This document shows, piece by piece, positions 13,896-19,588 of a stretch of 19,588 nucleotides of DNA (positions within the stretch are counted from its first letter, which is position 1; each line of letters begins with the position of its first letter). Source of the DNA: JACPDH01 sp051305935 (GTDB taxonomy: Bacteria; Acidobacteriota; Thermoanaerobaculia; Gp7-AA8). A program made the translations under genes and the position numbers. The stretch spans positions 1 to 19,588 of the forward strand of contig JBPPMG010000075.1 in the NCBI GenBank assembly GCA_051305935.1. The letters are read 5' to 3'. The notes under the pieces are model-generated. The model had not been told where the DNA came from. It ran no database searches and saw only the letters and a program-made list of their open reading frames with translations.

Positions 13896-14696
13896 TCAGT
13901 GGTCGTACATCGCGAAATGAGAAACGTCGACGTCCTTTTCGCTTCGCTTGATCACGATCTCGCCGAATGCCTCGTTCTGCGTGAGCGAGATCCCCCCGAG
14001 CCTCACCAGCTCGAGCATTCCGAGGAAGATCGCCACGAGCTCGCCGCGCGAGCGCCCCTCGAGATACCACTGGAGACGGATTGGCGAGCGCACCACGAGC
14101 TCGTCGATTAGCCCGCGCATCATGTCAGAAACCTTGTGGGTCGAGTGGACCAGTTCGATCGGCGCCGGGTGATCGTGTTTGTAGCGGACGAGCGCCTGCC
14201 GGAACGCGTCGATCAGGTCGAAGAGCGAAACCTCGCTCATCTCGACCTCTACCGGATCGGCCTCGGGGCGTGCGCCCGGCGGCCGCGACCATACGTGCAT
14301 CCGCACCATGTCGAGCTCCGCGAAACTCTCCGCGACCGCCTTGAAGCGCTGGTACTCGAGCAGCTTCTCCACGAGCTCGGAGCGCGGGTCGTCCCCCTGC
14401 TCCTCCGATTCGTCTCCCCGTGGAAGGAGCATCTTCGACTTGATGTGGATCAGCAGAGCCGCCATGTAGATGTAGTCGGCGGCGACGTCGAGGTCGAGCT
14501 GCTCCATCGCCTCGAGGTAGTGGTTGTACTGCTCGGTCACCAGCACGATCGGGATGTCGTAAATGTCGATCTTGTGTTTACGGATCAGGTGGAGCAGCAG
14601 GTCGAGCGGACCTTCGAACGCCGGCAGAAGAATTCGGTAGCCTTCCGACTCCTCTTCCGGCTCGTCGCCTTGTGGCGGCATAGAGTCGTCGGTCAT
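13896..14696 (-). CDS. scpA: Segregation and condensation protein A (kleisin, SMC partner)
   Basis: 266 residues from the ATG at 14696, which overlaps the trpS stop (ATGA). After an acidic start the canonical block YRILLPAFEGPLDLLLHL then IRKHKIDIYDIPI appears, followed by AADYIYMAALLIHIKSKMLLP and, near the C-terminus, VAIFLGMLELVRLGGISLTQNEAFGEI of the winged-helix end. ScpA is the kleisin that links the two SMC heads and recruits ScpB, encoded next. The 266-residue length is normal. The frame stays open upstream to 14801, but that part overlaps trpS and lacks ScpA similarity, so the overlap start is preferred. Confidence 0.94.
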   Translation of the reverse strand: MTDDSMPPQGDEPEEESEGYRILLPAFEGPLDLLLHLIRKHKIDIYDIPIVLVTEQYNHYLEAMEQLDLDVAADYIYMAALLIHIKSKMLLPRGDESEEQGDDPRSELVEKLLEYQRFKAVAESFAELDMVRMHVWSRPPGARPEADPVEVEMSEVSLFDLIDAFRQALVRYKHDHPAPIELVHSTHKVSDMMRGLIDELVVRSPIRLQWYLEGRSRGELVAIFLGMLELVRLGGISLTQNEAFGEIVIKRSEKDVDVSHFAMYDH

Positions 14697-15697
14697 CGAG
14701 GGAGCTCCCGAAACGCGAGCTTCATCGCGGAGCGCGTCAGCTCCAGCGTCTCGGCGGCGCGTTCGCGAGCCTTCACGTTTCCGGCTGCCAGGATGTCCCA
14801 CACGATCGACGGATCGCGATCGATCTCTTCACGGCGCCTGCGGATCGGCTCGAGAGCGTCGATGACGATGTCTGCGAGGAGTTTCTTGTCCTCGACGCAA
14901 CCGATCGTCGCGGCACGGCACTCCGCATCGATCCTCTGCTGGAGCTCCGGCGTGCTGAAGAGCCGGTGGAACTGATAGAGGTTGCAGATGTCGGGATTCC
15001 CCGGATCCTTGCGCCTCAGGCGGTTCGGGTCGGTGAACATCGTCGAGATCAGCGTTCGGATCTCGTCGGCGCTCGCCGTTAGGCTGATCGTGTTCCCGTA
15101 CGACTTCGACATCTTGCGGCCGTCGAGCCCTGGCACCTTCGAGGCTTCGGTGAAGAGCGCCTGCGGCTCGGGGAAGACCGGTTCGTACATGAAGTTGAAG
15201 CGGCGCGCGATCTCCCGCGAGATCTCGAGATGCGCGGCCTGATCCTCGCCCACCGGAACGAAGTTCGCGCGATACACGATGATGTCCGCGGTCTGCAGAA
15301 GCGGGTAGCCGAGGAAGCCGTAGGTGTTCAGGTCCTTGTCGGTCAGCTGCTGCTGCTGGTCCTTGAACGTCGGCACCCTCTCGAGCCACGGTAGCGGCGT
15401 GATCATCGAAAGTAGAAGGTGGAGCTCCGCGTGCTCCTTCACCTGCGACTGCAGGAAGATCACCGACTTCGCCGGGTCGAGCCCCGCCGCGACCCAGTCG
15501 GCCACCGCATCGAAGGTCGACCGCTCTACGTTCGACGGGTCGGCGTAGTCGGAGGTGAGCGCGTGCCAGTCTGCGACGAAGAAGAAACAGCGATACTCAT
15601 CCTGCAACCGTACCCAGTTGCGGATCGCGCCGAAGTAATTGCCTAGATGGACTCTGCCCGTGGGGCGGAGCCCGCTGAGAACGATGGATTCCTGCAC
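14693..15697 (-). CDS. trpS: Tryptophanyl-tRNA synthetase
   Basis: 334 residues, typical of bacterial TrpRS. The HIGH-type ATP site is PTGRVHLGNY (12-21) and KMSKS is intact (195-199, GRKMSKSYGNT). YGFLGYPLLQTADIIVYRANFVPVGEDQAAHLEI (about 126-159) is the tryptophan-binding and dimer region. It charges tRNA-Trp in the cytoplasm. The start is a GTG at 15697 with AGAGGT about 10 bases upstream; no upstream ATG fits the family N-terminus. A sigma70-like promoter lies in the 161-base gap after recG, so trpS probably begins a transcript that continues through scpA, scpB, rluB and cmk. Confidence 0.95.
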   Translation of the reverse strand: MQESIVLSGLRPTGRVHLGNYFGAIRNWVRLQDEYRCFFFVADWHALTSDYADPSNVERSTFDAVADWVAAGLDPAKSVIFLQSQVKEHAELHLLLSMITPLPWLERVPTFKDQQQQLTDKDLNTYGFLGYPLLQTADIIVYRANFVPVGEDQAAHLEISREIARRFNFMYEPVFPEPQALFTEASKVPGLDGRKMSKSYGNTISLTASADEIRTLISTMFTDPNRLRRKDPGNPDICNLYQFHRLFSTPELQQRIDAECRAATIGCVEDKKLLADIVIDALEPIRRRREEIDRDPSIVWDILAAGNVKARERAAETLELTRSAMKLAFRELPR

Positions 15698-15764
15698 CTG
15701 TTCGAGGACCTCTTGCCTGAGTCTGGAGTCGCGATCGGCGAGGGGACGCGTCGCGGAAGCCGGG

Positions 15765-15793
15765 AGTTTAGCAGCGCGTCCGGAATCGGTAAA
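15765..15793 (-). promoter_or_regulatory. Sigma70-type promoter of trpS
   Basis: On the minus strand TTTACC (15793-15788) and TAAACT (15770-15765) are separated by exactly 17 bases; each hexamer matches four of six consensus positions. The predicted start is near 15758, giving a leader of about 60 bases. The GC-TAAACT -10 is the same as that of the rpsA promoter. No T-box-like structure is evident in such a short leader. Confidence 0.55.
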
Positions 15794-15858
15794 GGCGAGC
15801 GCCCACGGCTCCCGTCCGCGGGACCGCGACGCGCCATTTTCCGGAGGCGTGAGGACCG

Positions 15859-17958
15859 TCAGTCGACCGAGTCGACGTTCGGCTGCCTTGGATCGATCCG
15901 CCGAGCGAGTTCGAGCGCGCTCACGGGACCGAGATTCTCTACCGTGGCGATCGCCGCGGACCGCGCCGACTCCATCAGCTCATGCTGCCGGACGATGTCG
16001 CCGAAGCGGAACCGCGCGACTCCGGCCTGCCGCGTCCCCGCCATGTCCCCGGCGCCGCGCCGCTCGAGGTCCATCTCAGCCACGCGAAAACCGCTCGAAG
16101 TCGCGGCGAACTCGCGGAGCCTCGCCTTCGCCTCCTCTCCGGAAGTCTCGTCGCGCACCAGCACGCAGATCGACTCCCCTTCCCCGCGGCCGACGCGCCC
16201 GCGCAACTGATGCAATTGGGAGAGACCGAAACGGTCAGCATCCATGATGACCATAACCGACGCGGCGGCGATGTCAATGCCGACCTCGATCACCGTCGTC
16301 GAAACGAGCACGTCGATTTCGCCGCGCGCGAACGCGTCCATCGTCGCCTGCTTCTCTCCGGCGGGAAGCTTTCCGTGAAGCATCGCCACGCGTCGCGCGG
16401 GAAGCGCAGCGCGGATCGCGTCGAATCCCGCGGTCACCGGCTTCAAGTCAGTCCGCTCCGACTCTTCGATTACCGGGAAGACCACGTAGGCCTGCGAGCT
16501 CCCCGCGCAGCGCTGGTCGATGAACTCGAGGATCCTCGGAAGCCGCGCGCTTCCACGGACCACCGTGCGCACCGGCGTCCGGCCGGGAGGGAGCTCGTCG
16601 ATGATCGACAGATCGAGATCGCCGTGCAGGGCCAGAGCGAGCGACCGCGGAATCGGCGTGGCGCTCATCACCAAAATGTCGACGAGCGCGCCTTTCTCGA
16701 ACAGCGCCTTCCGCTGGTCCACACCGAACCGGTGCTGCTCGTCGACGATCGCGAGCGCGAGGCTACGGAACGACACGGAATCCTCCACCAGCGCGTGCGT
16801 CCCGACGACGAGTCGTGCTTCGCCGGCGGCCACCGCCTCGCGCGCCGCGCGCTTCTCGGCGCCGGTCATGGAGCCCGACAGCCTAACAACCGGGATGCCC
16901 GCTACGTCAACTAGTTGTCTAATCTTTCGGAAGTGCTGCTCCGCAAGAACTTCCGTCGGCGCGAGGAGCGCGACCTGGTGTCCGTTTGCGATCGCGATCA
17001 GCGCCGCTACGAGCGCCACGATCGTCTTGCCGCTCCCGACGTCTCCCTGGAGGAGACGGTACATTGGCCGGCTCGACCGCATGTCGTCGACGATCTCCTT
17101 CAGAACACGCTTCTGCGCTCCGGTCAATCGGAACGGAAGGATGCTCCGCACCGTCGCCCTGATCTCGTCGTCGATGGCGATCACCCGAGGCTTCGGCTCC
17201 TGCTCCAGCATCCCCCGCCGCGCCCGGATCGCCAGCTGAAACGCGAAGAACTCGTCGAATGCGAGCCTTGATCGAGCTGCGGAGGCTCCCTCCAGCGAGT
17301 CGCCCTCAGGCTCCTGAGGATCGTGCACGGCAGCAAACGCCGTGCGAATGTCCGGAAGGTTCAGCCCCTTGAGCAACATGCCGGGAACGTGATCCTCGAG
17401 CCGAGGAAGCGCCGTCAGTGCCTCTGCCACGGCTCCACGCAACCAGCGCTGCGGCAACCCTCCGATGGCAGAGTAGACCGGAACGATTCGACCCTCCAGC
17501 TCGCCTCGGCCGTCGTGCGGAATTCGCTCCCAGTCCGAGGGATCAAACTGCAGTTCCCCCGCCGGCGACACCTTCGGGCGACCGTACAGCAGCAGCGTGT
17601 CGCCCTTCGCAATCCGATCGGCGATGAATGGTTGGTTAAACCAGACGATGTTGATCGTCGCGCTCCCGTCGTCGATCACGACCTCGGTCAACTCCATGTG
17701 CTGGACCTTCGTGAGGCGATTCCGCATCGCCACCACGCGTCCCTTGAGCAGCGCCGCGGGAGTCTCGGGCGTCAGGCTCACGATCGGTATCGCGACGCGC
17801 CTGTCTTCATAGCGAAAAGGAAGGAAATCGAGAAGATCGCGAAGGCTCTCGATTCCTGCCCGCCGGAGAATCTCTGCCCGTTGGGGGCCGACACCGCGGA
17901 GTCTCCTGACACTATCGCGGGGATCGAGAGGATCGGGCACTCGGAGGACGCTTGCCAT
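15859..17958 (-). CDS. recG: ATP-dependent DNA helicase RecG
   Basis: 699 residues, the usual RecG length. A helix-hairpin-helix-like start (VRRLRGVGPQRAEILRRAGI) is followed by the wedge OB-fold domain (about 65-165) that splits forks. The helicase core has Walker A GDVGSGKT (305-312), the DEQH box in VDEQHRFG (405-412), motif III SATPIP (432-437), and motifs V-VI VSTTVIEVGIDI and QLRGRVGRGEG. The C-terminus has the RecG-specific block (FRVAEMDLERRGAGDMAGTRQAG), read in pieces, needed for fork reversal. RecG remodels stalled forks and Holliday junctions. It starts 44 bases after the upstream gene and is followed by 161 bases containing the trpS promoter. Confidence 0.96.
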   Translation of the reverse strand: MASVLRVPDPLDPRDSVRRLRGVGPQRAEILRRAGIESLRDLLDFLPFRYEDRRVAIPIVSLTPETPAALLKGRVVAMRNRLTKVQHMELTEVVIDDGSATINIVWFNQPFIADRIAKGDTLLLYGRPKVSPAGELQFDPSDWERIPHDGRGELEGRIVPVYSAIGGLPQRWLRGAVAEALTALPRLEDHVPGMLLKGLNLPDIRTAFAAVHDPQEPEGDSLEGASAARSRLAFDEFFAFQLAIRARRGMLEQEPKPRVIAIDDEIRATVRSILPFRLTGAQKRVLKEIVDDMRSSRPMYRLLQGDVGSGKTIVALVAALIAIANGHQVALLAPTEVLAEQHFRKIRQLVDVAGIPVVRLSGSMTGAEKRAAREAVAAGEARLVVGTHALVEDSVSFRSLALAIVDEQHRFGVDQRKALFEKGALVDILVMSATPIPRSLALALHGDLDLSIIDELPPGRTPVRTVVRGSARLPRILEFIDQRCAGSSQAYVVFPVIEESERTDLKPVTAGFDAIRAALPARRVAMLHGKLPAGEKQATMDAFARGEIDVLVSTTVIEVGIDIAAASVMVIMDADRFGLSQLHQLRGRVGRGEGESICVLVRDETSGEEAKARLREFAATSSGFRVAEMDLERRGAGDMAGTRQAGVARFRFGDIVRQHELMESARSAAIATVENLGPVSALELARRIDPRQPNVDSVD

Positions 17959-18002
17959 CGGGACGATTGTCCCTCGGATCGCGCGAACTTCCGAGGAATC
18001 TA

Positions 18003-18821
18003 CTACTCGAAGATTGCGCGCATCTGGATCAGGCCGATCTTCACCCTGTCTCCGTTCTTCACGGGGACCGGCGTCCCGGTCGGAATACGCTGGTCGTTGA
18101 CGAAGGTCCCGTTCACGGTTCCGACCTCTTCAATCACTGCGTATCCATCGTCGGTCCTGAGGATCTTCGCGTGCCGTCGGGAGACCGAACGGTTCGTATC
18201 GAAGTCCGCCAGATCGACGTCAGGGCGGATTCCGGTGACTGGATCCGCTCTACCAATAGTAGTTTCGCTCGTCTTGCTCAGGAAGAACGGATTGCCCGTC
18301 GTGATATCGACGAGTCGATGTCCCGAATCGGACGCAGGCTCTGCCGTCGACGGCTCGACCGGCCCGAGGTTCTTGACGATGGCGTCGGGGTCGATGTGCG
18401 GACCGGCGAGACGCTCGAGTAGCGTATTCGCTTCGCGAAGCCGGGTTGCGTACTTGCGAATGATCCGGACTGCGATCTCGGGATTCTTCCGGATCATCTC
18501 GTCGAATCGCGAGCCCGTGATCGCCAGGAGCTTGCACTCTGTGTCGGCGACTGCATCGGCGCTCCGGGGCGCATTCTCCAGCACGCCCATCTCGCCGAAG
18601 AAATCACCTTTCTCGAGCGTGGAGAGAAGATGAGTCTCCCCTCGGATCTTCTTCTCGATGCGAACACGCCCCTCGAGGATGATGAACATCTCGGTACCGA
18701 GGTCACCTTCGTTGAAGATCGTCGAGCTGGCAGGAAACGAGGCTGTTTCGCGAGCAGGAGACTCACGTCCGGGCTCAGGAGCGCCGCCGGATCCTCCGGT
18801 CGATTTGAAGACGGCTTTCAT
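18003..18821 (-). CDS. Cyclic-nucleotide-binding and FHA domain fusion protein
   Basis: 272 residues. A CRP-type cNMP-binding domain (about 25-140) has a complete phosphate-binding cassette: FGEMGVLENAPRSADA, with Glu77 and Arg86. A linker (about 141-168) leads to an FHA domain (about 169-270) with Gly190-Arg191, SRRH (Ser214, His217) and GTVNGTFVN (Asn237), the residues that read phosphothreonine. There is no DNA-binding helix-turn-helix and no membrane segment, so it looks like a cytoplasmic signalling adaptor that could link a second messenger to Ser/Thr kinase signalling. This is inferred from domains only. The ATG is 6 bases after the LD-carboxypeptidase stop and lacks a strong SD, suggesting coupling. 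No kinase or cyclase gene is in the window. Confidence 0.88.
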   Translation of the reverse strand: MKAVFKSTGGSGGAPEPGRESPARETASFPASSTIFNEGDLGTEMFIILEGRVRIEKKIRGETHLLSTLEKGDFFGEMGVLENAPRSADAVADTECKLLAITGSRFDEMIRKNPEIAVRIIRKYATRLREANTLLERLAGPHIDPDAIVKNLGPVEPSTAEPASDSGHRLVDITTGNPFFLSKTSETTIGRADPVTGIRPDVDLADFDTNRSVSRRHAKILRTDDGYAVIEEVGTVNGTFVNDQRIPTGTPVPVKNGDRVKIGLIQMRAIFE

Positions 18822-18827
18822 CGTCGC

Positions 18828-19588
18828 CTATCCGTTCTTTCGCTCGACCAGGGGCTCGGGGAAAGTCAGCGTGCGACTCCGCGTGTCGACGACGACCGGC
18901 CGGCCGATTGGCAGCAAGAGGTTGTTCCCGAAGTGTCCAAACGGCATGTCTCTCAGGACCGGGATGCCACGCGAGCCGAAGAACTCCTGAAAGAGCGTTT
19001 CCAACTCGTCCTGCTCCCCAACACCGCACTCTCTCAACTTCCCGATGATCACTCCTCGAAGTGAGGCCAATCTATCAGACAGCCTGAGGGTGGTCAACAT
19101 CCTGTCGATCCGGTACACGGGCTCGGTAATCTCCTCCCAGAACCAGATACCGTCATCGACCCAGTACTCGAACGGAGTTCCGAGCAGCGCCGCCGAGAGA
19201 GAGAGGCATCCACCGAAGAGGGTTCCTTCCGCGATTCCCGGCGACATGACGCTCGCGGCGTCGAACTGCCACGTCAGAGGTGCCTCACCCGCGAGCGCGG
19301 CCCATGTCCAGTGTTCGAGAGCCGGCGACAGCCCTTCGAAGAAGTCGGTATTGAGCATCGGTCCGTGAAACGAAGCGACTCCCGCGCGCGACGCTACCGC
19401 CTGGTGGAGTGCGGTGATATCGCTGTAGCCGACAATCGGTTTCGGGTCTCGTGCTATCGCGGCGTAATCGACGCGGTCGAGCAGCCTCGTCGCACCGTAG
19501 CCTCCACGCGCGAAGAAGATCGCGTCGATCGATTCGTCGGCCAGAGCGGTGTTGAGCGACTGCGCGGTCGCGGTTTCGAGGTCAGGCT
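18828..19588 (-). CDS. ldcA: LD-carboxypeptidase, family S66 (5' end outside window)
   Basis: The C-terminal 252 or so residues; the start lies beyond base 19588. ARGGYGATRLLDRVDYAAI, then PIVGYSDITALH with the nucleophile Ser, FHGPML, the Glu-bearing WFWEEITEPVYRIDRML and the His-bearing PFGHFGNNLLLPIG reproduce the S66 Ser-Glu-His triad. Characterised members remove the terminal D-Ala from murein tetrapeptides in the cytoplasm during peptidoglycan recycling; related S66 proteins cleave microcin C7 or other peptides, and the distinction cannot be made from this fragment. It is followed after 6 bases by the cNMP/FHA gene. Confidence 0.9.
   Translation of the reverse strand, partial: PDLETATAQSLNTALADESIDAIFFARGGYGATRLLDRVDYAAIARDPKPIVGYSDITALHQAVASRAGVASFHGPMLNTDFFEGLSPALEHWTWAALAGEAPLTWQFDAASVMSPGIAEGTLFGGCLSLSAALLGTPFEYWVDDGIWFWEEITEPVYRIDRMLTTLRLSDRLASLRGVIIGKLRECGVGEQDELETLFQEFFGSRGIPVLRDMPFGHFGNNLLLPIGRPVVVDTRSRTLTFPEPLVERKNG

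Noticed and set aside
14697..14801. Upstream start for ScpA
   Set aside because: It would overlap trpS by over 100 bases and give an Arg-rich segment unlike ScpA; the ATGA overlap start at 14696 is typical.
15643..15837. 64-residue minus-strand open frame between recG and trpS
   Set aside because: Overlaps the trpS start and promoter in another frame; low-complexity Arg/Pro/Ser text, no SD.

Overview
The window is a GC-rich bacterial chromosome segment in which every gene I can support lies on the minus strand, so transcription runs from position 19588 towards 1. It carries lpxB and an MsbA-type lipid A flippase, so the organism is a diderm with lipopolysaccharide. The order recG-trpS-scpA-scpB-rluB-cmk-rpsA-sppA-HU-HIT, together with long charged tails on several housekeeping proteins, suggests Acidobacteriota or a related deep Gram-negative phylum. 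That placement is an inference without any database search. No rRNA, tRNA, CRISPR array, integrase or insertion sequence was seen.

In transcription order, the first block (19588-17959) holds a truncated LD-carboxypeptidase (murein recycling), a cyclic-nucleotide-binding/FHA fusion protein and the end of the gap before recG. The second block (17958-11455) is information processing: the RecG helicase, tryptophanyl-tRNA synthetase behind its own sigma70-like promoter, ScpA and ScpB (SMC partners), the RluB-type 23S rRNA pseudouridine synthase and CMP kinase. These genes are tightly packed, with ATGA or adjacent junctions. Ribosomal protein S1 then starts from a second recognisable promoter whose -35 box contains the cmk stop codon, and is followed by the SppA protease and an HU/IHF-family protein.

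The third block (8024-2814) is envelope-related and looks like one coupled operon: a HIT hydrolase, two small membrane proteins, a VanZ-like protein, LpxB, MsbA and a DUF374 acyltransferase-like protein. Four junctions overlap by 4 to 8 bases.

The fourth block (2641-1) is the accessory-looking part and the best candidate for something new. A PAS-containing sigma54 activator is followed by a 311-base regulatory gap and the start of a Tat-exported molybdopterin oxidoreductase that runs off the window. The gap contains a near-consensus -24/-12 (sigma54) promoter 22 bases before the predicted transcription start-to-ATG leader ends, and a perfect 20-bp inverted repeat with a 3-base centre about 108 bp upstream of the predicted transcription start. 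Each arm of that repeat carries its own 10-bp palindrome. Together these read as a self-contained sigma54 circuit: activator gene, upstream activator site, promoter and target respiratory enzyme. What signal the PAS domain reads and what the oxidoreductase acts on cannot be told from this window.
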